Source of the DNA: Nipponacmea schrenckii
Lineage: Eukaryota > Mollusca > Gastropoda > Lottiidae
Length of the DNA stretch: 64,000 nucleotides
Direction of reading: 5' to 3'
Assembly: GCA_030562195.1 (NCBI GenBank)
Contig: JAUJPP010000003.1
Coordinates: 39,252,602 to 39,316,601, forward strand
Shown here in pieces: positions 43,133 through 54,400 of this stretch (position 1 is the first letter of the stretch; each line of letters begins with the position of its first letter). The notes under the pieces are model-generated. The model did no database searches. It saw only the letters and a program-made list of their open reading frames with translations, and had not been told where the DNA came from. Position numbers and translations under genes: made by a program.

Positions 43133-43632
43133 NNNNNNNNNNNNNNNNNNNNNNNNNNNNNNNNNNNNNNNNNNNNNNNNNNNNNNNNNNNNNNNNNNNN
43201 NNNNNNNNNNNNNNNNNNNNNNNNNNNNNNNNNNNNNNNNNNNNNNNNNNNNNNNNNNNNNNNNNNNNNNNNNNNNNNNNNNNNNNNNNNNNNNNNNNNN
43301 NNNNNNNNNNNNNNNNNNNNNNNNNNNNNNNNNNNNNNNNNNNNNNNNNNNNNNNNNNNNNNNNNNNNNNNNNNNNNNNNNNNNNNNNNNNNNNNNNNNN
43401 NNNNNNNNNNNNNNNNNNNNNNNNNNNNNNNNNNNNNNNNNNNNNNNNNNNNNNNNNNNNNNNNNNNNNNNNNNNNNNNNNNNNNNNNNNNNNNNNNNNN
43501 NNNNNNNNNNNNNNNNNNNNNNNNNNNNNNNNNNNNNNNNNNNNNNNNNNNNNNNNNNNNNNNNNNNNNNNNNNNNNNNNNNNNNNNNNNNNNNNNNNNN
43601 NNNNNNNNNNNNNNNNNNNNNNNNNNNNNNNN
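43133..43632. other. Assembly gap (500 N)
   Basis: Exactly 500 N. The left flank matches the start of 25487 onward, so the gap may contain sequence like 25500-26000. Confidence 0.95.
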
Positions 43633-44219
43633 TTTCGTTCCAGATTCGTGCCAGTCTGTAGAATGTCTACACACAATAGTGTTTAAAATTAGAGTTAATA
43701 AAATTGTTCAATGTTATTTTGTTTTGTACCATGACAGTTGACAGCAAGAAAACTATCACTGGTGTCCTATTTGGTACTGTATATTCTTTCGAGATTTGTC
43801 AATCTGAGTTTAAAGCGTTCAATAATGCCAGTTAACGGAGTCAAGACTTTACAACATGCACCTCTGCCTCTCACCAACAACCGAAAGCTTACCTCACTTC
43901 TTTGCCAAAAGGCTTAATTTTATATTCTTTCTGTCCTTGCATTACGAACAGAAGTCAAAAAAAGACGGAAAACTCAATGAATCAATTAAATGCAAAAAGG
44001 TCCTATCAGTATTGCTATGCACTTTGCTTACTTTAATCAAACAACAGGTTGGAGTGAATATAGAAGGATATTGCCTACTAGTAATTGAACCCAGTTCCGA
44101 TATCCCATTGGAATATCACGTATGCGGAACATGGTAGAACCAGGATTGATGGGTTAAATAACTTTAGACCATTGCCTTTAAAATTGCCTTCCCTTATTTT
44201 CATATATATATATATTATT
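43633..44219. other. Gene-free stretch before the Penelope-like complex
   Basis: A 93-residue plus-strand frame (43856-44137) has no recognised domain and no supporting splice sites. An (AT)n run at 44200-44220 abuts the inverted element copy. Confidence 0.45.
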
Positions 44220-46763
44220 TAAAATAAATATTGTTGTGTATGGCTTTCACCATCAGAGTGCTCAACGCGGTATGCGTGATGTCATGTAGGATAAAATAAA
44301 CAAACACCAAAGACTGCTACTATAGTTTCATGTTTTACCAATCATCAGGCAGAACTGGAATAAAACAGAAAGGAGGCGTTCTCATTTCCATCCAGTGGAA
44401 CAAAATTACAATGGCTAAGACAAAAACATTTCAAAGTCAAGTCATTATTAAGAAAATACGACAAGGTGTTATCAAACTAGGCTCCAAAACTTTTGTCGAT
44501 GCGTTCGTTATATGCCATCACAATGTTGAATTGACGCGTTCAAGTAATGCACGATTTTGAATTAGTTTAATGCACTTGTTTCTCATTAAATGGCCAAAAA
44601 AAATTTTTTTACGTTATTATGAAAACACTTACTTTTTAGCCGTGAAACAGGGATTTCTGTCGGCCGTTTTGGGATGTTTAAATTTTGTTATGAGTGACGT
44701 CGTTTTTTGGTGACGGAAAGAGCCGTCAGAAAGACGACGTTTAGCAGGTTAGAGACTGGCGACAGTGCATTAAACCATAGAACTATAAATAAATTTAGAG
44801 GGGGGGGGGGGGTTGTTTTCAGACGTTTGATGGGAAAGGGGGAGGGTGGGGTTTTTTATATATGAGTGTCATTTATGGGGGGTCCCTAACAAAACCAATA
44901 ACTAAGAAACACTGGACCTATGCTTTTTGACCGGTTTTTTCCTGACTTTTTGGACTTTGGGCTTAATGCAGGAATACCTAAATTTTGACATATGTCGACA
45001 GTAAGAGACGATCTCATCGCGACTGTTCAGGAGGGAATCCTTCTCTGCATTCAGGATGCTTAGTTTCTCAGACAGGCACAAATCACAGCGCCTGGTTCCG
45101 CACATGTACCTGGAAGATTTCCTGTCAATGGACCACTTGATAATAATGTTTTTGGGGGGAATATTGTGTTCTGTCTTGAGTTTCCATATGTACTCGGATA
45201 GTTGAGTTTTCTTTCGGTACTTAATGTATGTGAATGAAGTCTTGTGGTCGCTCCATCTGTGTTTGAAATCCCCTTCCGACATACCGTAATAGTACATTGT
45301 TGGTAGGTTAGTGGCAGAGACAGCTGCTTTGTAAATGATAGCCTCTGCTAGGCAGTTGCCGTCTAGGGGGCAATCGGTAGGTTTTCTGCAGTTGCATTTT
45401 CCATGGTTACTTCGTGGGTTCTCGGAGTTGAGGATCTTGGCGTTATGGCTGGATATGATAGACGCCATATTCTTCGTGGTACAGTAAGAAACTTTTACGG
45501 TGTTTCTGTTGAACAGGTTGTGCAATTCTGAGTCTCCGGGGAAGTGTTTGGACACGAGTTTGAGAAACTCTTTAGCTACGTTGGTTTTCACATTCATGTC
45601 GTATGGTGGGTTAAACCAGATGATGTTTTTTCTGCGTATTCTCCTCCGTTTTGGTTTGGAAGACGGATCGATGAAGTTCATTTTAGTTTTGAAGCCGCTG
45701 TTTTCTAAGGCTTTCTTGTAGACTGGTTTCGATTTTGTGAATTCGGCCTCGTCGCAAGAAATGGAAGAAAGACGGTTGGTGATGTTATGAGGCAAGTGTT
45801 TTAAAACAGTTTGGGGGTGATTTGAATTTGCATGCACGTACAAGGGCTCGTTGTTGGGCTTTCTGTATGGCCAATATCTTCCGGAGGGTAGGTCGAATGT
45901 GACATCCAGGTAATCGGTTTGTTTCAGCATGAGCTCAATGGTGATGTTGAAGTTGCAGGATTTGAATGTCTTGATAATATCTTTTCTGGCGCGGTCAGCT
46001 TGTCGTGCATTGCATGGTAGGGATGCTAAACCATCGTCTCTGTAAAGACCAATGTGTTTTTTGCTAAACTTCTCGCACAGTAGATTCAACATATATAGTC
46101 CTACCAACTCACACACCTCGGCGCCATCGTAGGAACCCATCGTAACGTCAAAATCGGTTCCGTCCTTCTTTATCCAGACCGACCCTTCACTGAATAGCAG
46201 AGATCGTCTTGAGTGCGTGATGATTTCAATGTCCTCATCGGGTATATCGGTCACAGTTCGGGCCCATTCGATAGATTTATGGAGGGTTTCTTCAGTTATT
46301 GACGGATAAAAGGATTCAATGTCGAACTTGATGAATGATAGCTTGTTCTTGTTTTCCAGTTTCTTGAACCATTCAATCACTGATGTGGTGTTCTTCCATT
46401 GGTTGAATCCTGAGGACACGCGAATGTCACTGACAATTTGTTTCAGTTTGTGTTGGCTTACGATACCCATTTCGGATTTGCTGGGGACAATCAGGCGTGC
46501 AGAGGGTTTGTTTACAAAGTTAGGTTTGTGGTCTTTCAGGGTTAAAAACGGTTTGCGTTCAGCGAACATTTCCATTCTGTCGTCCAGCTCTAGTCTTTTT
46601 GCGATAGCACTTGCCTCTGTGTCAATGTCGTGTTTCAGGTTGGTGTCGGCTTTCTTATACGTTTTCGTGATGTTGTCCGAGAGCATTTTCTTGTAAGAAT
46701 CTTTACTGAGGGTGTAGACGTTTGTCGACTTGTCGGCTTTTACGTACACTTTGTTTGATTTGA
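44220..46763 (-). mobile_element. Penelope-like element, inverted copy 1, 5'-truncated
   Basis: The minus-strand copy runs from the 5' break at 46763 to the 3' end at about 44220. It lacks the first 104 or so codons and the 5' leader present in copy 2. The 3' untranslated part (44901 down to 44220) includes a G13 run at 44801-44813 (C run on the element strand) and ends in an (AT)n tract. It is almost identical to copy 2 over the shared part, so it is recent. Confidence 0.88.
44902..46763 (-). CDS. Reverse transcriptase-GIY-YIG protein, N-terminally truncated (copy 1)
   Basis: The open frame is 648 residues from 46848, but the first 30 or so residues come from antisense sequence of the neighbouring copy; element coding starts near 46757 and corresponds to residues 105-723 of copy 2. 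RT motifs (FDIESFYPSI, YRDDGL), the cysteine cluster and the GIY-YIG block are all present without stops. I see two residue differences from copy 2 (K for E in FKTEMNF, T for M in CTMKNM). The missing N-terminal part probably makes it inactive, although its catalytic centres are intact. Confidence 0.85.
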
Positions 46764-47893
46764 ACCCACAAAGTAACCATGGAAAATGCAACTGCAGAAA
46801 ACCTACCGATTGCCCCCTAGACGGCAACTGCCTAGCAGAGGCTATCATTTACAAAGCAGCTGTCTCTGCCACTAACCTACCAACAATGTACTATTACGGT
46901 ATGTCGGAAGGGGATTTCAAACACAGATGGAGCGACCACAAGACTTCATTCACATACATTAAGTACCGAAAGAAAACTCAACTATCCGAGTACATATGGA
47001 AACTCAAGACAGAACACAATATTCCTCCCAAAAACATTATTATCAAGTGGTCCATTGACAGGAAATCTTCCAGGTACATGTGCGGAACCAGGCGCTGTGA
47101 TTTGTGCCTGTCTGAGAAACTAAGCATCCTGAATGCAGAGAAGGATTCCCTCCTGAACAGTCGCGATGAGATCGTCTCTTACTGTCGACATATGTCAAAA
47201 TTTAGGTATTCCTGCATTAAGCCCAAAGTCCAAAAAGCCAGGAAAAAACCGGTCAAAAAGCATAGGTCCAGTGTTTCTTAGTTATTGGTTTTGTTAGGGA
47301 CCCCCCATAAATGACACTCATATATAAAAAACCCCACCCTCCCCCTTTCCCATCAAACGTCTAACCTGCTAAACGTCGTCTTTCTGACGGCTCTTTCCGT
47401 CATCAAAAAACGACGTCACTCATAACAAAATTTAAACATCCCAAAACGGCCGACAGAAATCCCTGTTTCACGGCTAAAAAGTAAGTGTTTTCATAATAAC
47501 GTAAAAAATTTTTTTAGGCCATTTAATGAGAAACAAGTGCATTAAACTAATTCAAAATCGTGCATTACTTGAACGCGTCAATTCAACATTGTGATGGCAT
47601 ATAACGAACGCATCGACAAAAGTTTTGGAGCCTAGTTTGATAACACCTTGTCGTATTTTCTTAATAATGACTTGACTTTGAAATGTTTGTGTCTTAGCCA
47701 TTGTAATTTTGTTCCACTGGATGGAAATGAGAACGCCTCCTTTCTGTTTTATTCCAGTTCTGCCTGATGATTGGTAAAACATGAAACTATAGTAGCAGTC
47801 TTTGGTGTTTGTTTATTTTATCCTACATGACATCACGCATACCGCGTTGAGCACTCTGATGGTGAAAGCCATACACAACAATATTTATTTTAT
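46764..47893 (+). mobile_element. Penelope-like element, copy 3, severely 5'-truncated
   Basis: It starts abruptly in the coding region at AACCCACAAAGTAACC, head-to-head with copy 1, and holds only the GIY-YIG region and the 3' untranslated part. About 70 bases between GTCT repeats (present at about 50208-50278 in copy 2) are missing at 47361. Its 3' end continues about 140 bases beyond that of copy 2 and then joins the 5' end of copy 2. A truncated upstream copy in tandem with a full copy is the pseudo-LTR arrangement known from Penelope elements. Confidence 0.85.
46766..47281 (+). pseudogene. GIY-YIG endonuclease part only (copy 3)
   Basis: The frame carries the C-x-C...C...C cluster, the YYYGMSE and HRWSDHK blocks, and the C-terminal cysteine and basic tail, identical to copy 2 but for A for V near the end. 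The upstream RT is missing, and the ATG at 46730 belongs to antisense sequence of copy 1. Without the RT it cannot retrotranspose. Confidence 0.85.
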
Positions 47894-50738
47894 TTACCCT
47901 CCGAACCTAGTTCGTGAGCACTCTATGGTTAAAGCCCTCACCGACCAAACCCCGATATGGAACAGATTAACTTTGGCTATTCTATGAAAAACATTCCCTT
48001 GTCAAATGCAGCGTCATATAAAAAGAAGTACATAGAAATGATGGAAAGCTTCTTCAAGCGTATGAGATGGGCCCTGATACATTACAAGAACAAAATAAGT
48101 AGTAAAGAGAAGGAAACCTATGGTTTCAATACCCCTAAATGCCCTGAACAAGGCGACGAGCTGACAGAATTTGAACACGACAATTACGAACTCCTCAGAA
48201 AAATTGAATTTAGAAACAAGCAGAACGATTTCCAAAAACGCCTTGCAAAAGATGTGAAGGCCATCAAATCCTCAAACAAAGTGTACGTAAAAGCCGACAA
48301 GTCGACAAACGTCTACACCCTCAGTAAAGATTCCTACAAGAAAATGCTCTCGGACAACATCACGAAAACGTATAAGAAAGCCGACACCAACCTGAAACAC
48401 GACATTGACACAGAGGCAAGTGCTATCGCAAAAAGACTAGAGCTGGACGACAGAATGGAAATGTTCGCTGAACGCAAACCGTTTTTAACCCTGAAAGACC
48501 ACAAACCTAACTTTGTAAACAAACCCTCTGCACGCCTGATTGTCCCCAGCAAATCCGAAATGGGTATCGTAAGCCAACACAAACTGAAACAAATTGTCAG
48601 TGACATTCGCGTGTCCTCAGGATTCAACCAATGGAAGAACACCACATCAGTGATTGAATGGTTCAAGAAACTGGAAAACAAGAACAAGCTATCATTCATC
48701 AAGTTCGACATTGAATCCTTTTATCCGTCAATAACTGAAGAAACCCTCCATAAATCTATCGAATGGGCCCGAACTGTGACCGATATACCCGATGAGGACA
48801 TTGAAATCATCACGCACTCAAGACGATCTCTGCTATTCAGTGAAGGGTCGGTCTGGATAAAGAAGGACGGAACCGATTTTGACGTTACGATGGGTTCCTA
48901 CGATGGCGCCGAGGTGTGTGAGTTGGTAGGACTATATATGTTGAATCTACTGTGCGAGAAGTTTAGCAAAAAACACATTGGTCTTTACAGAGACGATGGT
49001 TTAGCATCCCTACCATGCAATGCACGACAAGCTGACCGCGCCAGAAAAGATATTATCAAGACATTCAAATCCTGCAACTTCAACATCACCATTGAGCTCA
49101 TGCTGAAACAAACCGATTACCTGGATGTCACATTCGACCTACCCTCCGGAAGATATTGGCCATACAGAAAGCCCAACAACGAGCCCTTGTACGTGCATGC
49201 AAATTCAAATCACCCCCAAACTGTTTTAAAACACTTGCCTCATAACATCACCAACCGTCTTTCTTCCATTTCATGCGACGAGGCCGAATTCACAAAATCG
49301 AAACCAGTCTACAAGAAAGCCTTAGAAAACAGCGGCTTCAAAACTGAAATGAACTTCATCGATCCGTCTTCCAAACCAAAACGGAGGAGAATACGCAGAA
49401 AAAACATCATCTGGTTTAACCCACCATACGACATGAATGTGAAAACCAACGTAGCTAAAGAGTTTCTCAAACTCGTGTCCAAACACTTCCCCGGAGACTC
49501 AGAATTGCACAACCTGTTCAACAGAAACACCGTCAAAGTTTCTTACTGTACCATGAAGAATATGGCGTCTATCATATCTAGCCATAACGCCAAGATCCTC
49601 AACTCCGAGAACCCACGAAGTAACCATGGAAAATGCAACTGCAGAAAACCTACCGATTGCCCCCTAGACGGCAACTGCCTAGCAGAGGCTATCATTTACA
49701 AAGCAGCTGTCTCTGCCACTAACCTACCAACAATGTACTATTACGGTATGTCGGAAGGGGATTTCAAACACAGATGGAGCGACCACAAGACTTCATTCAC
49801 ATACATTAAGTACCGAAAGAAAACTCAACTATCCGAGTACATATGGAAACTCAAGACAGAACACAATATTCCTCCCAAAAACATTATTATCAAGTGGTCC
49901 ATTGACAGGAAATCTTCCAGGTACATGTGCGGAACCAGGCGCTGTGATTTGTGCCTGTCTGAGAAACTAAGCATCCTGAATGCAGAGAAGGATTCCCTCC
50001 TGAACAGTCGCGATGAGATCGTCTCTTACTGTCGACATATGTCAAAATTTAGGTATTCCTGTATTAAGCCCAAAGTCCAAAAAGTCAGGAAAAAACCGGT
50101 CAAAAAGCATAGGTCCAGTGTTTCTTAGTTATTGGTTTTGTTAGGGACCCCCCATAAATGACACTCATATATAAAAAACCCCACCCTCCCCCTTTCCCAT
50201 CAAACGTCTGAAAACAACCCCCCCCCCTCTAAATTTATTTATAGTTCTATGGTTTAATGCACTGTCGCCAGTCTCTAACCTGCTAAACGTCGTCTTTCTG
50301 ACGGCTCTTTCCGTCACCAAAAAACGACGTCACTCATAACAAAATTTAAACATCCCAAAACGGCCGACAGAATCCCTGTTTCACGGCTAAAAAGTAAGTG
50401 TTTTCATAATAACGTAAAAATTTTTTTTAGGCCATTTAATGAGAAACAAGTGCATTAAACTAATTCAAAATCGTGCATTACTTGAACGCGTCAATTCAAC
50501 ATTGTGATGGCATATAACGAACGCATCGACAAAAGTTTTGGAGCCTAGTTTGATAACACCTTGTCGTATTTTCTTAATAATGACTTGACTTTGAAATGTT
50601 TGTGTCTTAGCCATTGTAATTTTGTTCCACTGGATGGAAATGAGAACGCCTCCTTTCTGTTTTATTCCAGTTCTGCCTGATGATTGGTAAAACATGAAAC
50701 TATAGTAGCAGTCTTTGGTGTTTGTTTATTTTATCCTA
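47894..50738 (+). mobile_element. Penelope-like element, copy 2, coding-complete
   Basis: It starts near ACCCTCCGAACC, directly after copy 3, and ends at TTATTTTATCC followed by (TA)n at 50737. A motif GAGCACTCT(G)ATGGT-AAAGCC occurs at its 5' start (47916-47937) and at the 3' end of copy 3 (47849-47871). The coding frame is intact. Confidence 0.85.
47957..50128 (+). CDS. Reverse transcriptase with C-terminal GIY-YIG endonuclease (Penelope-like)
   Basis: This intact 723-residue frame holds: a charged N-terminal region (1-105); a reverse transcriptase with FDIESFYPSI (catalytic D251), MGSYDGAEVCELVG (312-325) and YRDD (344-347), followed by YLDVTFDL and YRKPNNEPLY with SNHP (417-420), as in Penelope-like RTs; a basic KPKRRRIRRKN stretch (473-483); a cysteine cluster C560, C562, C568, C574; and a GIY-YIG-type nuclease (IIYKAAV at 579-585, YYYG at 594-597, R606, H610, E627). 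Four more cysteines follow (C658, C663, C666, C692) before a lysine-rich tail. It would nick the target and copy the element RNA from the nick. YRDD replaces the more common Y-x-DD of canonical Penelope, so the subfamily is uncertain. G+C content and codon use are higher than in surrounding host DNA. Confidence 0.88.
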   Translation: MEQINFGYSMKNIPLSNAASYKKKYIEMMESFFKRMRWALIHYKNKISSKEKETYGFNTPKCPEQGDELTEFEHDNYELLRKIEFRNKQNDFQKRLAKDVKAIKSSNKVYVKADKSTNVYTLSKDSYKKMLSDNITKTYKKADTNLKHDIDTEASAIAKRLELDDRMEMFAERKPFLTLKDHKPNFVNKPSARLIVPSKSEMGIVSQHKLKQIVSDIRVSSGFNQWKNTTSVIEWFKKLENKNKLSFIKFDIESFYPSITEETLHKSIEWARTVTDIPDEDIEIITHSRRSLLFSEGSVWIKKDGTDFDVTMGSYDGAEVCELVGLYMLNLLCEKFSKKHIGLYRDDGLASLPCNARQADRARKDIIKTFKSCNFNITIELMLKQTDYLDVTFDLPSGRYWPYRKPNNEPLYVHANSNHPQTVLKHLPHNITNRLSSISCDEAEFTKSKPVYKKALENSGFKTEMNFIDPSSKPKRRRIRRKNIIWFNPPYDMNVKTNVAKEFLKLVSKHFPGDSELHNLFNRNTVKVSYCTMKNMASIISSHNAKILNSENPRSNHGKCNCRKPTDCPLDGNCLAEAIIYKAAVSATNLPTMYYYGMSEGDFKHRWSDHKTSFTYIKYRKKTQLSEYIWKLKTEHNIPPKNIIIKWSIDRKSSRYMCGTRRCDLCLSEKLSILNAEKDSLLNSRDEIVSYCRHMSKFRYSCIKPKVQKVRKKPVKKHRSSVS

Positions 50739-51424
50739 TATATATATTTATATATATACCATAATTGGACCGGTAATACTTATATCAATAGAAAGTAGAG
50801 GTGTTCTAATGACTGGGAAAAATATCAGATGGTCCCACAAGTCCTTAATTAACTCGTAATTAGGCTAATTATGACCGGAATTCCCACGTTAGGTACTAAC
50901 ATAGGTATGTACGTCAAGTCTCAAATGTCGTTGATCATTTTTTTGATCATCCAGTCTGTCAATTCGGTACATAAATCATGACGTAACCGGACGCTGTTGT
51001 TATTGCCCACATTCCTTAATATTTTCCACTTTTTGGTATTCCATTTATTATCTCTAGCAAAAAGCAATAAAACGTCTAAATACCATTTTGAAAAAACATT
51101 ATTAATTAATTTATATAAGTTTTAACTCACTAATAATAAAATACAAATCAATTTTAGACGCCATCATCCGTATAACGTCATTTGGTCACGTGAACAAACA
51201 TGGAGTCTAAATTTAGCGTTTCAAAACAGATCAGAGTCAAATGGATTCCACAAGCATTTCTATGTCCACATGGGTCGTTGAACTTGAGAATACATGGATT
51301 AATCATTAGAAACCCCAATTAATCAATTAGTAAGCTCACTTTGGCTCTAATTAACGAGGCAACCCATCTTCAAGGACTGAAGAAAATAAACAATTTTTCG
51401 GGTTAGTTATAAGTTGAACAAAAT
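50739..51424. other. Gene-free stretch downstream of the protease homologue
   Basis: An (AT)n run at 50737-50757 is followed by A+T-rich sequence. No coding exon or RNA gene was seen. Confidence 0.5.
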
Positions 51425-51430
51425 TTTATT
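51425..51430 (-). promoter_or_regulatory. Polyadenylation signal of the protease homologue
   Basis: AATAAA on the minus strand (TTTATT at 51425-51430) lies about 60 bases downstream of the stop codon at 51489-51491. Confidence 0.6.
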
Positions 51431-51488
51431 ATCAACTAAATACATTATTTATAATGTGTGTAAAAATGTTATTTTAAATAGGATGAAT

Positions 51489-54400
51489 TTAAACGACGGA
51501 ATCAACCCAGCTCCAAACATATTGATTGCGGAGATCAGTAAATGTCAGTAGATCGGCGTAACCGGACGGCCCACATTGTTTGAACTTGGGATAATCAATC
51601 AGACCAAATAGCTTCCAAGTTGATGTCAGTAAATCTTGACAGATAACCATCCCTCCATCGTCACCCTGTAAATATAATAGTAATATTATCAATTTCAAAA
51701 TATTCAAGGCTCACTTCGATGCAGGCACAGAAATTTATTATTTCACTTGAACGGTTGTGAATTCGAATAATGATTACTTAAAAAATAAACTACATTGATA
51801 TTGCAAGGATATATATTAATTTACCTTTGTGGTCCAGCTGTTTACAACCTGCTTAACTTTATTGGGCGTTACAGAACATAAATACTCACTCAGTACGGTA
51901 ATTGTGTGAAACGTAATACTGATATACAAACCTGACAGAGTCCTGAGGTTACACCTGGAGGAAAACGACCACAGGTTGTGCCAGGAGCGGTTGGGAAAGG
52001 ATATGAAATGAGATCACAGGTATAGGATGGGTATAATACAATTGGAGATTCTTTAAGATTTTCAGATGGATCTAAAATGAAAGAAATATATAAATCAACT
52101 TCGATATTTTGTAACGTGTGTTTATGGTATATGACTATACAATATAAATTATATAGCTGTAGAGTATCTGTTTCGACTGATACACGATTCCAATTGGCTC
52201 TTGCATCAATGAGTATATTTTTGTGATTTTGTGATATTTTTGTGACGAATAGCAGTGTCAAGAAATATGACAATCTAGACACGAAGTCCTAGACATGATT
52301 TTCAAATACAATTATTGTAAACAACATCTCTGTTTATTAAAAATGATATTAGTGAACGGGACGAGATGGAATGGTCAATTTTTTCCGGATATTCACAAAC
52401 AGCCGAACATCGCACATTAATGTTCAGTTCAGGCAATATATACGCCTCATCAAATCGCTATCAGATCAGTAGAAACAGAACCGTATTTTTATCACAAGCA
52501 AAAATTTTAATTGAATGAATTACATTATTATCATAAAGATGTTTTAGGTAAAATGTTAAATCCTTATCTCATTAAACACACCTTCTGTTATACTTATCTT
52601 AAGCCAGTGATAAAAATGTATAATTCATAATGGACGAATAAATTGAATAACTTACTCTGACTCGAGTCATGTGTCCCGTAAGAGGCAATATGACAATTCT
52701 TGACACCATTATCTTTAGTTGCTAAGTCTTGAAATGATGGTAAACAAGCCAGTTCTCTACAGTCGCCAAGCTCAACACTTCCATTTAATTTTAGAACAGC
52801 AATATTGAAGGCTGAAATACAATAAGTTCGTGAGTTGAATAAAATAAGTCATATTCATATTTTATACAATATATCTGATCTTGTTTTTCCACAGAGCCAA
52901 AACTTCAACAAGTAACGAATCAAAAAAGCTTTTTTCACATATAAAAAGATTCCAGATTATGGATCACGATTGGCAATTCTTTTTTTTTTTCGAAATGCTA
53001 GGAACTCAAGATAGATTTTAAGTGGAAAATAAGGCGATGTGCATATAGAAGAGAAGCTCCAGTCAACAGAACGGTCTCCCATGTTCAGCGCGACCTAAAC
53101 GATTTTCAAACAAATCCTTATAAAATAAAATTTCCTTACATATTAAGACCGGATAACCTATTTCTAAAAATTCTGTTTTTAAAAAGTCTTACACTTTTTT
53201 TTGCAGGCGTTCGACCTATGCAAATGAACTCACATTTTCTGAAAGAATCATCTTGGCCACTAATATCATTTAGGGTTGCTTGGGTTTCATCGGTTCGATA
53301 GTTAGCAGGGTGGATGTATGTGTTGAGCACAGTATGGTATCTTTCTCGAGGTGTTGGGTTTGAAATATCTAATGTCTTTGTGTTCAAATCTCCAGCTACA
53401 ACCAATAAATTGGGTGCAGCTCTCTGTCTGTTGTTCACAACTGACGCCCTGAAGAACACAAAATAACTTTTGAAACGGCGTTCGTTAAATCTTAAGCTAG
53501 CTTCATAATACAAGAGTTGATGTGTCCGTTTTGCGATCACAAATTAACAAAGAACCGTATATAATTTTTCAGAGGTAGAAATCATCAAATAACACAAGTT
53601 CATGATAAACATGCTCCTGATAACGGAATATTATCAGAATAATTTAAGACTGTGAAAGCTGTTTCAATCTCTGTTCTGGATTAGAATTAAGATATATCAT
53701 CTTATAAAGCTGAATATACATTTGTACCTAATCTTGGTTAATCTTATACTTACATGTGTAAACAATTTGCACTTGTCAATACAGTGTCTTCTTTAACCAA
53801 TACACCAGTGCATAAATTAGCTGTGTTAGAAGGGTTTGGAGCGGCATTCGAGTTCTGACTAACTCGAATAGATACTACCCATGGCCAGTCACAAGCATCT
53901 AACACATTGTTACCATGGAACACTCGGCTCTGAATGCGCACTGGTTTTCTGACGCCACATACAGGTGGTAATTTTGGAGGGATTGGTGCTATAATACAAA
54001 GATGAATTGACAGGAATGTACACATAGTCCACTGTATCAACCGAAATAATAATACATGTATGGATATTGTTGTTTGATTGTCTTAAAAGCTATATAAAAG
54101 TAACCTAATACCTTATTTGTGACCGTCTAGTGCAGACTTGTTAAAATTGTTATTTAGGACGTTTTATTTCTGACAAATTTCGGTAATGTCTTCCACTCGA
54201 GATCTGTTCAATAGCATATAACTTGTCTTGCTGGGAGATAAAACTACCAAGTTATGTCAATCTAGGGAAGTCCATTGGACATTGTATAATATAGGCCATG
54301 TCCGTTATTAGAGCCTTCTAGTAATTCCTTTTAGTAGAAAATGACAATTGCATCTTCAAACTCTAAGATCTTTAATGACCATCTTGTTATTAGCAAGGTT

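Noticed and set aside
43029..43676. Open frames of 205-215 residues
   Set aside because: They span the second N gap; the flanking parts are 28S rDNA and non-coding DNA.
44330..44560. 76-residue frame found three times (also 47552-47782 and 50465-50695)
   Set aside because: It lies antisense in the 3' untranslated part of the three recent element copies; conservation reflects recent copying, not selection.
46319..46696. 125-residue frame, also seen at 48334-48711
   Set aside because: It is antisense to the reverse transcriptase and is duplicated only because the element is.
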